This document shows positions 48,985 through 58,805 of a stretch of DNA of 64,000 bases, in pieces. How positions within the stretch are numbered: position 1 is the stretch's first letter; each line of letters opens with the position of its first letter. The notes below the pieces were generated by a model. That model ran no database searches. It was given only the letters and a program-made list of their open reading frames with translations, and was not told where the DNA came from. Source of the stretch: Pseudoalteromonas sp. DL-6 (GTDB taxonomy: Bacteria; Pseudomonadota; Gammaproteobacteria; Enterobacterales; Alteromonadaceae); assembly GCF_004328665.1 (NCBI RefSeq), contig NZ_CP019770.1:372001-436000 (forward strand), given 5' to 3'. Both the position numbers and the translations under genes were made by a program.

Positions 48985-51292
48985 TAATTTACGTAGCCGT
49001 ATAACAACGCTATGCGTTGGCTTGGTGTTACTTACAACTTTACTCAGTTTAGTGAGTTTTTGGTGGTCTACGAGTAAGTTTCAGGCAGAAAAAGTCCAGC
49101 AAAATATAACGGTTGCGCAAAGCGTTTATAAGCAATACTTAAAATCAAAAGAGAGTTTGCTATTAACCGCCGCTAAGGTGTTAACCGCTGATTTTGGTTT
49201 TAAGCAAGCAGTTGCTACTCGCGATGCAGCCACCATTAGTAGTGTGCTATACAACCATAGCCAACGGATCAATGCTGATTTAATGCTGTTGCTCGATTTA
49301 TCGGGGCGGTTAGTCTCTGCTAATGTTAATGCACAAAATTTTGCAGATAACCTACAGCCCCTAATGGATGAGTTATTAAATAATTCTGAGCAATCGAGCT
49401 TTGTCGTGTTAAATAATCAGCTCTATCAAGTGATATTATTGCCCGTTAAAACCCCCAGAACTATCGCTTACAGCTTGGTCGGCTTTAAAATCACGCCGGC
49501 TGTTGCTACTGAGCTGAAAAGTTTAACGGGTATGGAAGTTAGTTTTGTTGCGCAGTTAGATGATTTTGCAGCAAGCTCGTTGGTACCTCAACCTAAAAAT
49601 TTTCAACCTATAGAATACTTTGAAACTAAAACTACAGCTCGTTTTTTTGCTGAGTACTTGGCCTATGAAAATCAACAAATAGCTTTACCATCTTTGCAAT
49701 CGCATCCGGTTACCTTACTACTTAGTGCTGATTTAACTTCAAGTTATCGAGATATTGAGCAGCTATTGCTGACGCTAGTTACATTGGCCGTATTCACCAT
49801 GTTATTTGGTGTGATCACCAGTAGTTTGCTAGCCAATAACTTAACCACCGGGCTTACACAGTTGGCGGTTATTGCAAGGCAATTTGCCAAAGGCGACTAC
49901 CGTTTTAAATTTGAAGGTAAAAAGCAAAGCAGCGAAATAGCAACGCTAGTCAGCGCGTTTAATAATATGGGTAATGATATTAATAAGCGTGAGCAGCAAA
50001 TCAGTTTTCAAGCACATCACGATACTTTAACAGGGTTTTATAACCGTTCAGCTATGTTAGATTTATTAGCAAAGCAGCTCACTAAAGATAAACGCTACAC
50101 GCTTGTTGCTATTGATATAAAAGGCTTAAGGCACATAAACGACAAACTTGGCCCACAAGTAGGTGATGAGTGTTTAATTGCAGTGGCAAATCGTATTCGT
50201 CAATTCTCGGATGAGCTTGGTGGATTTCATGCACGAATTGGCGGCGATGAGTTTTTAACGGTTTACCCCAGTGTGAAGGTTGACCAAGTAAAATGTGCTG
50301 TAGCCGACTTAATTGAGCAATTACAGGCACCTTATCAGATTAAAAGCTTAAAAATAAGTTTGCGCTTTAATGCCGGGATTGTGCAGTACCCCGGGCAAGG
50401 CGTGAAAGCGGACGATTTAATGCGCCGTGTACTCATTGCTGTCGATGCGGCTACAACAAGCCAACAAAGCTTACATTACTACCAAGATGGTGAAGATGAG
50501 GCGCATTTAGACCGTTTAATCATGCTCGATGAGCTAAAACAAGCGATTGATGATGATAACGGGCAACTGTTTATGACCTATCAGCCCAAGTTGAATATTA
50601 AAAGCAAGAAAATTGATAAGGTTGAGTCACTTATTCGTTGGCAACGTGATGATGGGAGCTGGGTTTCGCCTGAAGTGTTCATTGATTTAGCTGAGCAGTC
50701 AGGATTAATTGTGGAACTAACTGCTTGGGTTGTCGATACAGTTATTGCGCAAATAGCCGATTGGTATAAAAAAGGGATTCACTTACAGGCCGCCATTAAT
50801 GTGTCAGCCCAAGATATTGCGCATGCGGGATTTCATAATTTGTTGGTCGCGACCTTAAAGAAATATCATGTAAACCCCAGCTCTGTCACTATTGAGTTGA
50901 CGGAGCGCGATATGATTGAAAATGAAGCTCAAGGTATCAAAGCGTTAGAGAACTTAAAAACTATCGGTGTTAAAATATCACTAGACGATTACGGTGTCGG
51001 GCAAACATCATTGGGGCGATTAAAAATGTTACCTATTGATGAGCTTAAGCTAGATAAATGCTTTATTTTAACTTTGCATGAGTCACAAAAAGATCAATAT
51101 ATAGTGCGCTCGTCAATCACACTTGGACACCAACTTGGGTTTTCAGTGGTGGCCGAGGGCGTAGAAACGGCAGCGTCTTTATCATTGCTTCATGAAATGC
51201 AATGCGATCATGCACAAGGATACTACTTGAGTCGTCCTTTAAAAGCACAACAATTAGAACAATGGTTAGAGGAATATCAGGGTGTACATTAA
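48977..51292 (+). CDS. Membrane GGDEF-EAL protein for cyclic di-GMP turnover
   Basis: The ATG at 48977, with GGGAAGG before it, overlaps the cupredoxin stop; the product has 771 residues. A membrane segment (about 9-30) and a second near 265-285 bracket a periplasmic sensor domain. HAMP, a GGDEF domain with intact GGDEF (ARIGGDEFL) and an EAL domain follow. The EAL motif reads ESL, but NVSAQDI, ELTERDM, DDYGVG, KLDKCF and VVAEGVET are kept, so phosphodiesterase activity remains possible. The periplasmic sensor may read the cupredoxin's state. Confidence 0.93.
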   Translation: MGNNLRSRITTLCVGLVLLTTLLSLVSFWWSTSKFQAEKVQQNITVAQSVYKQYLKSKESLLLTAAKVLTADFGFKQAVATRDAATISSVLYNHSQRINADLMLLLDLSGRLVSANVNAQNFADNLQPLMDELLNNSEQSSFVVLNNQLYQVILLPVKTPRTIAYSLVGFKITPAVATELKSLTGMEVSFVAQLDDFAASSLVPQPKNFQPIEYFETKTTARFFAEYLAYENQQIALPSLQSHPVTLLLSADLTSSYRDIEQLLLTLVTLAVFTMLFGVITSSLLANNLTTGLTQLAVIARQFAKGDYRFKFEGKKQSSEIATLVSAFNNMGNDINKREQQISFQAHHDTLTGFYNRSAMLDLLAKQLTKDKRYTLVAIDIKGLRHINDKLGPQVGDECLIAVANRIRQFSDELGGFHARIGGDEFLTVYPSVKVDQVKCAVADLIEQLQAPYQIKSLKISLRFNAGIVQYPGQGVKADDLMRRVLIAVDAATTSQQSLHYYQDGEDEAHLDRLIMLDELKQAIDDDNGQLFMTYQPKLNIKSKKIDKVESLIRWQRDDGSWVSPEVFIDLAEQSGLIVELTAWVVDTVIAQIADWYKKGIHLQAAINVSAQDIAHAGFHNLLVATLKKYHVNPSSVTIELTERDMIENEAQGIKALENLKTIGVKISLDDYGVGQTSLGRLKMLPIDELKLDKCFILTLHESQKDQYIVRSSITLGHQLGFSVVAEGVETAASLSLLHEMQCDHAQGYYLSRPLKAQQLEQWLEEYQGVH

Positions 51293-52112
51293 ATTTTTAC
51301 TGAGCATGACACTCTTATTTTGCAGTACGCTAACTGTAGCTGCAACGGGAAAACTATTAGCAACACCGGGCGTGTCTCAAGTTGAAGGCAGTGCAGGAGG
51401 AGGGTTAGTTCCTTGGGCGCAGCTAGCAGGTTATGCTAGTGAGGACGAATGGGCTGTTAATGGCTTTTGTAGTCGTGCTGATGTAACAGATTACCGCCTA
51501 GATGCCTGTGGTGTGCAGCTTAACCTATTTAATCGTGTTGAACTGAGTTATGCAGTGCAGCAGTTTGATGTGCCTGCGCTCAATACAGAAATAGAGCAGT
51601 CAATTTCTGGGGCAAAAATTCGTTTATATGGTGATATAGTATACAGTAAGTGGCCCCAGCTAAGCATGGGTGTACAGCATAAATCACTGGATGATGGCAC
51701 AGTTGCAAAGTTGGTTGGTGCAAAAAATACCAGTGGTACAGATGTGTACCTAGCAGCCAGTAAATTACATTTGGGCGCACTTGCTGGGTACAACTGGTTT
51801 TGGAATGTGACCACCCGTTACAGTAAAGCCAATCAGTTAGGGCTTTTAGGATATGGAGGGACTAATGAAGGTAGCCATATTTTACTAGAAGCAAGTAGTG
51901 CGGTGTTTGTAAGTCGTGAACTTGCTATTGGCATTGAGTATCGACAAAAAGCCAATAACCTAGGTTTAGGCGAACAAGATTGGCGCGATTTATTTATAGC
52001 GTGGATGCCTAATAAACACGTCAGTGTAACGGCGGCCTATTTAGACTTAGGGCGGATTGCTGGTGTTGACAAACAAACCGGCTGGTATTTATCCGTAACG
52101 GGGTATTGGTAA
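51282..52112 (+). CDS. DUF3034 outer-membrane-like protein
   Basis: A 276-residue product with a signal peptide (about 20 residues, after VAA) and alternating hydrophobic residues typical of beta strands; the ending TGWYLSVTGYW looks like an outer-membrane C-terminal strand. The opening LLATPGVSQVEGSAGGGLVPWAQLAGY is the DUF3034 hallmark. Overlaps both the GGDEF-EAL gene (11 bases) and the globin gene (1 base). Function unknown. Confidence 0.85.
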   Translation: MYIKFLLSMTLLFCSTLTVAATGKLLATPGVSQVEGSAGGGLVPWAQLAGYASEDEWAVNGFCSRADVTDYRLDACGVQLNLFNRVELSYAVQQFDVPALNTEIEQSISGAKIRLYGDIVYSKWPQLSMGVQHKSLDDGTVAKLVGAKNTSGTDVYLAASKLHLGALAGYNWFWNVTTRYSKANQLGLLGYGGTNEGSHILLEASSAVFVSRELAIGIEYRQKANNLGLGEQDWRDLFIAWMPNKHVSVTAAYLDLGRIAGVDKQTGWYLSVTGYW

Positions 52113-52531
52113 TGAAACTGAGTGTATTTATTTTTTGTTGTTTAAGCTTACTTTTAGGGTGTACAACACAACCTAACACCTCTTTGTATCAGCAACTAGG
52201 CGAACAAGCTGGGCTTGAAAAGTTAACTGACAGTTTTATTGCCCAAATAGGTAATGACAAGCAGGTATTTCATTACTTTGAACACAGTAATATTAGCCAT
52301 TTTCGACAAGGGTTTATTAGCCATTTATGTTCGCTGGTTGAGGGCCCTTGTGAATATAAAGGCGACTCGATGGTTGCTATCCATACAGGTATGAACATAA
52401 ATGAAAAAGACTTCAATCACGTTGTCGATTTATTAATAAATGCAATGAACGAGCAAAATATCCCACATACAGTGCAAAATGAAATTTTAGCTAAAATGGC
52501 GCCATTGCGTGGCGAAATTATTAAGATTTAA
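52112..52531 (+). CDS. Lipoprotein truncated haemoglobin (group 1)
   Basis: The ATG at 52112 overlaps the previous stop. Signal peptide with lipobox LLLGC (Cys at about residue 17) suggests a lipid-anchored periplasmic globin. The 139-residue product has YQQLGEQAGLEKL, the start of the truncated globin fold, and HTGMNI with the proximal His. The position where group 1 globins have Tyr B10 appears to be Ile (SFIAQI), so ligand binding may differ. Last gene of the operon; it may sense oxygen or NO for the GGDEF-EAL enzyme. Confidence 0.85.
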   Translation: MKLSVFIFCCLSLLLGCTTQPNTSLYQQLGEQAGLEKLTDSFIAQIGNDKQVFHYFEHSNISHFRQGFISHLCSLVEGPCEYKGDSMVAIHTGMNINEKDFNHVVDLLINAMNEQNIPHTVQNEILAKMAPLRGEIIKI

Positions 52532-52572
52532 TTTTTATAATCAAATGCATACATGTAAAAATATGCTGGGTA

Positions 52573-53316
52573 TTACTCACTTGTAATTTTGGCAAGATCC
52601 GCAGTTTTATATCGTCTTTGCCTATGAATACTCGATCTATGAATTAAATTTCTGATAAATGTACTGCGGTTGGAATGAGAGCCTGCATTAGCGCTTGTTA
52701 TTTCACTAATAAAGCTTCGATCTTCGGCAACAGGGTAGGGTTTTATGCCTATCATATTTAAGCCTACTTCAGTGTGAAACTGCATATCGACATCTACCGG
52801 TCTAAAAAACGGTTTTCTTTGCAGTAGTTTTTTAGCGCCGCTTAGTGAAATGATGTAGCCTTGAGTGCCGTTTGGTGCTTTTTTATAGTTGCCAACTGTT
52901 AGGTTATTTTCTAATAACGTACTGTCAATAAATGGAAAGTTTCGATTATCAGATAACTTGATTAAATCCCAGTTTTTTAATTTAAGCGCCGCATCAACAA
53001 CATCTTTAAGTGAAGCTTCAATGAAAAGGTCATCCTCTAATACAACACAATAAGCGATATTTTCATCGACCATTTTTTGCCAAAGGCGCATATGGCTTAC
53101 ATAGCAACCAATTTCACCTGCAGATAGGTTGCGATTGTAACGTTTTTTATTTTTTTTCGGGCAATACCACTTGAGGATTTCTTGTTCACTAAGGTTTTTG
53201 CCAATGGTCGCTTCAAAACGTTCAGCATTTAAGTGTAGACTGGTAAGTCGCTTTAGGGTTGTTTCCCAACGGTCTTCGCAGCCTTGCATATTGATAATGT
53301 AAAAAGGGATTGGCAT
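52573..53316 (-). CDS. Glycosyltransferase family 25
   Basis: A 247-residue enzyme of LPS or capsule assembly. N-terminal FYIINMQGCEDRW, then AGEIGCYVSHMRLW and VVLEDDLFI (DxD-like acidic motif) are family 25 hallmarks. It is monocistronic, convergent with the globin gene; no ribosome site stands out. Sugar and acceptor unknown. Confidence 0.9.
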   Translation of the reverse strand: MPIPFYIINMQGCEDRWETTLKRLTSLHLNAERFEATIGKNLSEQEILKWYCPKKNKKRYNRNLSAGEIGCYVSHMRLWQKMVDENIAYCVVLEDDLFIEASLKDVVDAALKLKNWDLIKLSDNRNFPFIDSTLLENNLTVGNYKKAPNGTQGYIISLSGAKKLLQRKPFFRPVDVDMQFHTEVGLNMIGIKPYPVAEDRSFISEITSANAGSHSNRSTFIRNLIHRSSIHRQRRYKTADLAKITSE

Positions 53317-53447
53317 AATTTTATTTTATTTAGAAACCTCAAAGCAGCTATTTTAGCATTATTATAATTTGTAACCAGTCTAAATTCTGTTTATAAACAG
53401 GCTGTAATAATATATAGCTATTTCATTTCCTTAAATTTGGCAAGACG

Positions 53448-54278
53448 ATGAAAAACATAGTCAGTGCAAAATGGTTACATGCGCGTTTAGAGCAAACTAA
53501 CTTAGTTATTTTTGATGCAGGTATGCTACGCCCCTCTGCTGCAGGGGAGTACTCGCCCGTTGCTATGCTACCCAAGGCACAACGGTTTGATATCAAAAAA
53601 GAACTCGCAGATACTTCAAACCCATTACCCAATACCTTGTGTAGTGCAGAGCAATTTACTCAGGTGATGCAAAAAGCAGGCGTTAATCACGACTCATTGG
53701 TGGTGATTTATGAGGATGCGGGGTTATTCAGTGCAGCTAGAGCCTGGTGGATGTTTAAAGCCATGGGGTTTAATAACGTAAAAGTCCTCGGTGGTGGTTT
53801 AGCCAAGTGGCTTGAACTAGAGCTTCCTGTTGAGTCAAACTATACACAAGCATCACTAAAAGGTGACTTTATTGCTCAATACCAGTCTGGTTACTTTATT
53901 GATAAAAAACAGGTGCTAAGTGCTACTAAGGATACCAATACAGTTATTTTAGATGCGCGTGCTTATGAGCGTTTTACTGGTAAAAATAAAGAGCCAAGAG
54001 CGGGTATGCGCAGCGGTCATATTATTAATAGCTATTCGCTACCTTTAGCTAGTTTGTTAGAAAATGGCGAGGCAAAATCACTCGACTTTATACAAGCACA
54101 GTTTAATAAATTAGTCGGGAATGCAAAACATCTGCAATTTAGCTGTGGGTCAGGTGTTACTGCCTGTGCGCTTGCGCTGTTCGCCGATGAATGCGGATAT
54201 CATAATTTAAGTGTTTACGACGGCTCGTGGAGTGAGTGGGGCGCAGATAGCTCACTGCCTATTGCTGTGGGTGACTAA
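53448..54278 (+). CDS. sseA: 3-mercaptopyruvate sulfurtransferase
   Basis: Two-domain rhodanese protein of 276 residues. The active loop reads CGSGVTA in LQFSCGSGVTACALAL, the form typical of mercaptopyruvate rather than thiosulfate sulfurtransferases. FDAGMLRPSAAGEY near the start and FTGKNKEPRAGMRSGHI in the second domain are usual. Its stop lies one base from the stop of the convergent Cys-rich gene. Confidence 0.9.
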   Translation: MKNIVSAKWLHARLEQTNLVIFDAGMLRPSAAGEYSPVAMLPKAQRFDIKKELADTSNPLPNTLCSAEQFTQVMQKAGVNHDSLVVIYEDAGLFSAARAWWMFKAMGFNNVKVLGGGLAKWLELELPVESNYTQASLKGDFIAQYQSGYFIDKKQVLSATKDTNTVILDARAYERFTGKNKEPRAGMRSGHIINSYSLPLASLLENGEAKSLDFIQAQFNKLVGNAKHLQFSCGSGVTACALALFADECGYHNLSVYDGSWSEWGADSSLPIAVGD

Positions 54279-54279
54279 T

Positions 54280-54630
54280 TTAATTATAGGGACAATTTTT
54301 ACACCCGTTTTTGCAGCAAGTACCCCGTTTTAAAAAATACCACTTACTAAACACCATGTAACTATTTTGCATGGTGTAATCTAACCCTTCAATTAAATTA
54401 TCATGGCTTCTAAATTGTTTAGCAAAAGCGATTTGAGCTTTTATTGGTTGGGTGTATATAGTCTCTAAATAGCTATTTATTTTAGCAAGAGTACATGAGC
54501 GGCATAAGCAGCTAGATGCTGTATCATCGAGTGGTAAAATAGCGGGTAACTGATAACACCAACATGAGGTTATATCATTAACATTACAGTTAAGCGTTGT
54601 ATTACATTGGCTGCAGTTTATTTGGGTCAT
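54280..54630 (-). CDS. Cys-rich protein, CWC-like domain fused to DUF5522-like domain
   Basis: The ATG at 54630 gives 116 residues; a longer frame begins at 54765 but would overlap the divergent gene and adds no conserved sequence. The N-half has CSQC, CWCYQLP and CLCRSC, typical of CWC family proteins; the C-half YMVFSKWYFLKRGTCCKNGCKNCPY matches DUF5522. In most genomes these are separate small proteins. The many Cys suggest metal binding, possibly zinc or iron-sulfur. Confidence 0.8.
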   Translation of the reverse strand: MTQINCSQCNTTLNCNVNDITSCWCYQLPAILPLDDTASSCLCRSCTLAKINSYLETIYTQPIKAQIAFAKQFRSHDNLIEGLDYTMQNSYMVFSKWYFLKRGTCCKNGCKNCPYN

Positions 54631-54673
54631 TTTAGGTCTTATTAACAGTAGAGTAGCAAGAATAACAAACATT

Positions 54674-55000
54674 ATGAATATACAAAAAGCATTGGCTGAA
54701 TTTATTACATTTGGCGAGCAAAGAGATAGTGCCATTAGTGTGATTGTTTCAACCGCAGCAAGCAATAAAATCTACCTGTACACACTCACAAAGCCTGTAC
54801 TAATTAATGTACTTACGCGTTGTTTCAATAAAGAAATTGATATTGACGATTTACAGCTGTGGGCAAATGTTATTGAGTCGCGAGATGACATAAATTGCGC
54901 TGAGCATGAAGGTGTTATTTACGCGCTAAGTAATAGCGAGCAAATGGGCGAGTTGACTCATCAAAAGCTCGCACAGTTGTTAAAGCTGTTACAACAGTAG
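54674..55000 (+). CDS. Conserved hypothetical 108-residue protein
   Basis: Mixed alpha/beta soluble protein with no motif I recognise. The ATG lies 44 bases from the start of the divergent Cys-rich gene, so the two likely share a promoter region. Convergent with fbp across a 113-base gap. Confidence 0.65.
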   Translation: MNIQKALAEFITFGEQRDSAISVIVSTAASNKIYLYTLTKPVLINVLTRCFNKEIDIDDLQLWANVIESRDDINCAEHEGVIYALSNSEQMGELTHQKLAQLLKLLQQ

Positions 55001-55113
55001 CAGGTGGTTATCAGAAAGTATGAAAGGTTTTAAGCAACAGTTTTCAGATGTTAGTAACCACTACTGGGCTAATCTCTAGCTGACACCTGAAACCTAAAAC
55101 CTGTTCTTAAAGT
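55001..55113. repeat. Degenerate intergenic repeat (ACCTGAAACCTAAAACCTG type)
   Basis: The gap between two convergent genes ends in CTGACACCTGAAACCTAAAACCTG-like sequence (given here in spaced form: CTGACACCTG AAACCTAAAACCTG). A related copy, in reverse orientation, is at 59583-59608 (CAGGTTTTAGACGTCAGA). Such degenerate A/C-rich units occur in intergenic DNA of this genus, to my recollection. Confidence 0.4.
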
Positions 55114-56082
55114 TTACTTATGATAGCTCAAGCAAGTTTCTACTTCGTCCTTAGAGCCTAAAATAACCGCAACTCGCTGATGGATAGCATCAGGCTGAAT
55201 ATCCATAATACGCTCAGTGCCTGTTGAAGCAATACCACCTGCTTGCTCTACTAGCATTGCCATTGGATTTGCTTCATACAGTAAACGCAGTTTATTAGGT
55301 TTATTAGGATCTTTAGTGTCAGTTGGGTAAGTAAATAAACCACCACGGCTAAGTACACGATGAACATCGCCAACCATTGCAGCAATCCAACGCATATTGA
55401 AGTTTTGAGCGCGAGGGCCTGTATCTCCGGCAAGTAAGTCATTAATGTAGTTTTGCATCGCTGGTTCCCAGTGGCGCTGGTTAGAGGCGTTAATTGCAAA
55501 TTCATTAGTTTTAGCAGGAATAGCGGCAAAATCTTGAGTAAGTAAAAAGCTACCTTGGGTTTTATCTAAGGTAAACATGCGTGTACCTTTACCCGTTGTT
55601 AGCGCAAGCATAGTTGATGGGCCATACAGTACGTAACCTGCAGCCACTTGTTGATGCCCAGGTTGCATAAAAATCTTTTCATCAGCAGCATCTGAGCCCA
55701 CAGGTGCTTTCATAATAGAAAAAATAGTACCTACAAGTGAGTTAATATCGGTATTTGACGAGCCATCAAGTGGATCAAATGCAACAATGTACTCGGCATC
55801 TGGGTTACCGGCAACAGTATAATCTTCTTCTTCAGAGGCAATCGCTTTAACTGTGCCTGACTCCAGCAATATATCTTTTAATAACTGATTAGACAGTACA
55901 TCGAGTTTCTTTTGTGTTTCGCCTTGAATATTTTCATCGAGGGTTGAGCCTAATACGCCCGATAATTCACCTTGACCGACGCGAAATGAAATTTCTTTAC
56001 ATGCCGCTAAAATAGTACGAATTAACGACAAAAGTTCTCTTGAACAGCCATCTTCTAGTAATACTGGTGGGAGTCTACGCAT
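55114..56082 (-). CDS. fbp: Fructose-1,6-bisphosphatase class 1
   Basis: Gluconeogenic phosphatase of 322 residues. [13 protein letters not shown] near residue 105 is the metal-binding signature, SEEEDY precedes it, and [13 protein letters not shown] plus [19 protein letters not shown] are usual. AGGAAAA lies before the ATG. Divergent from the zinc-protease gene. Confidence 0.98.
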   Translation of the reverse strand: MRRLPPVLLEDGCSRELLSLIRTILAACKEISFRVGQGELSGVLGSTLDENIQGETQKKLDVLSNQLLKDILLESGTVKAIASEEEDYTVAGNPDAEYIVAFDPLDGSSNTDINSLVGTIFSIMKAPVGSDAADEKIFMQPGHQQVAAGYVLYGPSTMLALTTGKGTRMFTLDKTQGSFLLTQDFAAIPAKTNEFAINASNQRHWEPAMQNYINDLLAGDTGPRAQNFNMRWIAAMVGDVHRVLSRGGLFTYPTDTKDPNKPNKLRLLYEANPMAMLVEQAGGIASTGTERIMDIQPDAIHQRVAVILGSKDEVETCLSYHK

Positions 56083-56161
56083 TCTTTTTTCCTGATAACG
56101 TGTTAAAACTAATCATAATGTGAGAGAGATTAGTTTAGAGCGCTGAAATTCGTCTTAAATA

Positions 56162-56199
56162 ACTGTATTGTATAAATAACCCCCTATAATGGGGTACCT
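56162..56199 (+). promoter_or_regulatory. Possible promoter with CCCC-TATAAT-GGGG inverted repeat
   Basis: TATAAT at 56185-56190 is enclosed by CCCC and GGGG, so the -10 box lies at the centre of a small hairpin-capable inverted repeat, 47 bases before the protease ATG. A -35 box is poor. Could be a regulated promoter. Low certainty. Confidence 0.35.
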
Positions 56200-56236
56200 A
56201 CATCGCATTTAAAACGCTAATAACAAAGATAAGATT

Positions 56237-58666
56237 ATGCAAAAAATATCACGATTAAGTTACATACTCTTTACTGTGCTGCTCTGTATGATAACTCAAG
56301 CGCACGCAGCAATTAAGTCTATTGACGAATTTACTGAAAAAATGAACCATTTCCCTGGTTATTTTTCTTTCTTTTACAATACCCAAAACGGCAATGTGTA
56401 TTTAAAAGTTGATAAACTTGAGCAACAATTTTTACTACAGCATAGCTTGCCTTATGGCGTTGGCTCTAACGACATAGGTTTAGATAGAGGCCAATTAGGC
56501 GGTACCTATTTGGTACAGTTTGAGCGCTTTGGCAACAAGGTGATGCTACGTGCACTAAATACTTACTACCGTGCAAACACGAGTAATCTAGCTGAGCAGC
56601 AAAGCGTTAAAGAAGCGTTTGCGTCGAGTATTTTGGCGGGTTTTAAAGTTGTCGCGCAAGATGAGAATGCTGCATTAATAGATTACACCCCTTATTTACT
56701 GAGTGACGTACATGGTGTAAGCCGTACTTTAGCTGCACGCAAGCAAGGGCAGTTTAGCCTTGATGAGTCACGCAGTGCGGTATTTATGAATCGCTCTAAA
56801 GCATTTTTAAAAAATACTGAACTTGAAGCCATTCTCACCTTTAAAGGGTCTAAACCAGGTAAATATATTCGCCAAGTGAGTGCTGACCCTTACGCTTTGA
56901 GTGTGCACATGCACCATTCACTTATTCAATTGCCTGATGATAATTACACGCCACGAAAATTTAGCCCGCAATCGGGTTATTGGAGTGTGGAGCATAAAAA
57001 TTATGCAGCAGGGCTCGATGAGTCTATGTATGTGCGTTACATTCCGCGCCATCGTTTAGCAAAAAAAGATCCAAGCCTAGCAGTTAGTGAGCCAGTAGAG
57101 CCTATTGTTTATTACTTAGATCCCGGGGTACCTGAACCAGTAAAAACGGCTTTATTAGAAGGCGGGCAATGGTGGAATGACGCCTTTAATGCAGCAGGCT
57201 ATAAAAATGCGTTTGAAGTTAAAGTGCTACCAAGTAATGCTGATCCTATGGATGTGCGCTACAACGTTATTCAATGGGTGCACCGTGCTACCCGAGGTTG
57301 GTCATATGGCAGTTCAATTATAGACCCACGTACAGGCGAAATTATTAAAGGCCATGTGACACTAGGATCGCTGCGAGTGCGTCAAGATATCTTAATTGCT
57401 GAATCACTCGCTGCGCCTTATTTAAAAGGCAATGAAGTAGCAAGCTCTTTACATGCAATGGCACTTGATCGTATTCGTCAGCTCAGTGCTCATGAAATTG
57501 GTCATACACTGGGTATTGCGCATAACTTCGCTGCGTCAATAAATAATCGTGCTTCGGTGATGGATTATCCGCATCCGTTATTGAGCTTTGCAGATAATGG
57601 TCAGTTAGATGTATCTCAAGGTTATGCTAAAGGTATGGGCGCATGGGATACACAAGTGATCAAATATGGCTACAGTGACTTTACCGGCCAAGATGAAAGC
57701 GAAGCACTCGCTGCTATTTTACAGCAAAATAAATCGCTAGGTTTGGCGTTTATTTCTGACAGTGATGCCCGTGCAAAAGGTGGAGCGCACCCTACGGCGC
57801 ATCTTTGGGATAATGGCGGTAATCCAAGTGAAGAATTACTTAGAGTGCTTGATGTGCGAAAGCAGGCGCTCGGGCAGTTTGGTATTAACAATATAAAAAC
57901 TGGGGTTGCACTGTCGCAGTTAGAAGAAAAGCTAGTGCCACTTTACTTATTCCACCGTTATCAAGTTGAAGCGGTTGCAAAGCTTATTGCGGGCGTTGAT
58001 TATGACTATGAAATTCGTAGTGACGCACCCGTCAAAGGCGCCCAAGTTGTAGCTAAAGAGGCTCAGCAACAAGCAGTTAATGCTATTTTAGCCACCCTAA
58101 AAGCAACTAATTTAACGCTGCCAGAGTCGATACTGTCTTTGATTGTGCCAAAGGCGTATGGCGAGTCTAAATCACGAGAAAGTATAGTGGGTCGTACCGG
58201 CTTAACTATGGATGCACTTTCATTGCCTGAAGTGGCAGCGCAGCATAGCCTATCGCTATTACTAAACGCTCAACGATTAAATCGATTAGCGCAGCAACAA
58301 GCACGTGATAACCGCTTTTATAGCCTAGATGAGTTACTTAAGCAGTTAAATAAACAGGTGTTTAATGTATCAGCACCTGCCACCATGACAGGAAAAGTAA
58401 CACAACGAGTACAGTACCTAACGGCAAAAACCATGGCTAATCTTGTGGCTAACGACGGTTTAAGCCCTGAAGTGCAAGCGCAACTGCATTTCTATTTAAG
58501 CAAACTTGCTGATGAGTTTAATCAGCACTCTCTACTGAGCCATCCTGAAGTGGGTGACAGCGCATTTAAAGACTATTTAGCGTCACAAATTAATCAGTTT
58601 TTAACAACAGGCCAGTGGCCTGACAATTTTAAAGCTCTGCCAATACCACCAGGCTCACCTATTTAA
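56237..58666 (+). CDS. Exported zinc metalloprotease (DUF5117/DUF5118 type)
   Basis: An 809-residue protein with a signal peptide ending THAHA-like (QAHAA near 27), two N-terminal beta-rich regions and a metzincin site HEIGHTLGIAH with His 419, Glu 420, His 423 and His 429 (HExxHxxGxxH), then VMDYP as a met-turn-like element. The family (sometimes called zinc-dependent metalloprotease) is common in marine bacteria and likely works in the periplasm or outside. Substrate unknown. Confidence 0.88.
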   Translation: MQKISRLSYILFTVLLCMITQAHAAIKSIDEFTEKMNHFPGYFSFFYNTQNGNVYLKVDKLEQQFLLQHSLPYGVGSNDIGLDRGQLGGTYLVQFERFGNKVMLRALNTYYRANTSNLAEQQSVKEAFASSILAGFKVVAQDENAALIDYTPYLLSDVHGVSRTLAARKQGQFSLDESRSAVFMNRSKAFLKNTELEAILTFKGSKPGKYIRQVSADPYALSVHMHHSLIQLPDDNYTPRKFSPQSGYWSVEHKNYAAGLDESMYVRYIPRHRLAKKDPSLAVSEPVEPIVYYLDPGVPEPVKTALLEGGQWWNDAFNAAGYKNAFEVKVLPSNADPMDVRYNVIQWVHRATRGWSYGSSIIDPRTGEIIKGHVTLGSLRVRQDILIAESLAAPYLKGNEVASSLHAMALDRIRQLSAHEIGHTLGIAHNFAASINNRASVMDYPHPLLSFADNGQLDVSQGYAKGMGAWDTQVIKYGYSDFTGQDESEALAAILQQNKSLGLAFISDSDARAKGGAHPTAHLWDNGGNPSEELLRVLDVRKQALGQFGINNIKTGVALSQLEEKLVPLYLFHRYQVEAVAKLIAGVDYDYEIRSDAPVKGAQVVAKEAQQQAVNAILATLKATNLTLPESILSLIVPKAYGESKSRESIVGRTGLTMDALSLPEVAAQHSLSLLLNAQRLNRLAQQQARDNRFYSLDELLKQLNKQVFNVSAPATMTGKVTQRVQYLTAKTMANLVANDGLSPEVQAQLHFYLSKLADEFNQHSLLSHPEVGDSAFKDYLASQINQFLTTGQWPDNFKALPIPPGSPI

Positions 58667-58805
58667 TAGTACAAGCCAGAGGATAAAGGCGCTGTGTAAA
58701 CGTTACGTTTCATGGTGCCTTGTTTTTAGGGTGTTACTTTTGCTTGCATAAAGTTGGTTTTTTGTTAATCTAGCCACCCCCTATTTTAGTCTTTTTGAGG
58801 TGTTT

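Noticed and set aside
54631..54765. Longer N-terminus for the Cys-rich protein
   Set aside because: It would run into the divergent gene starting at 54674 and adds a hydrophobic stretch without conserved features.
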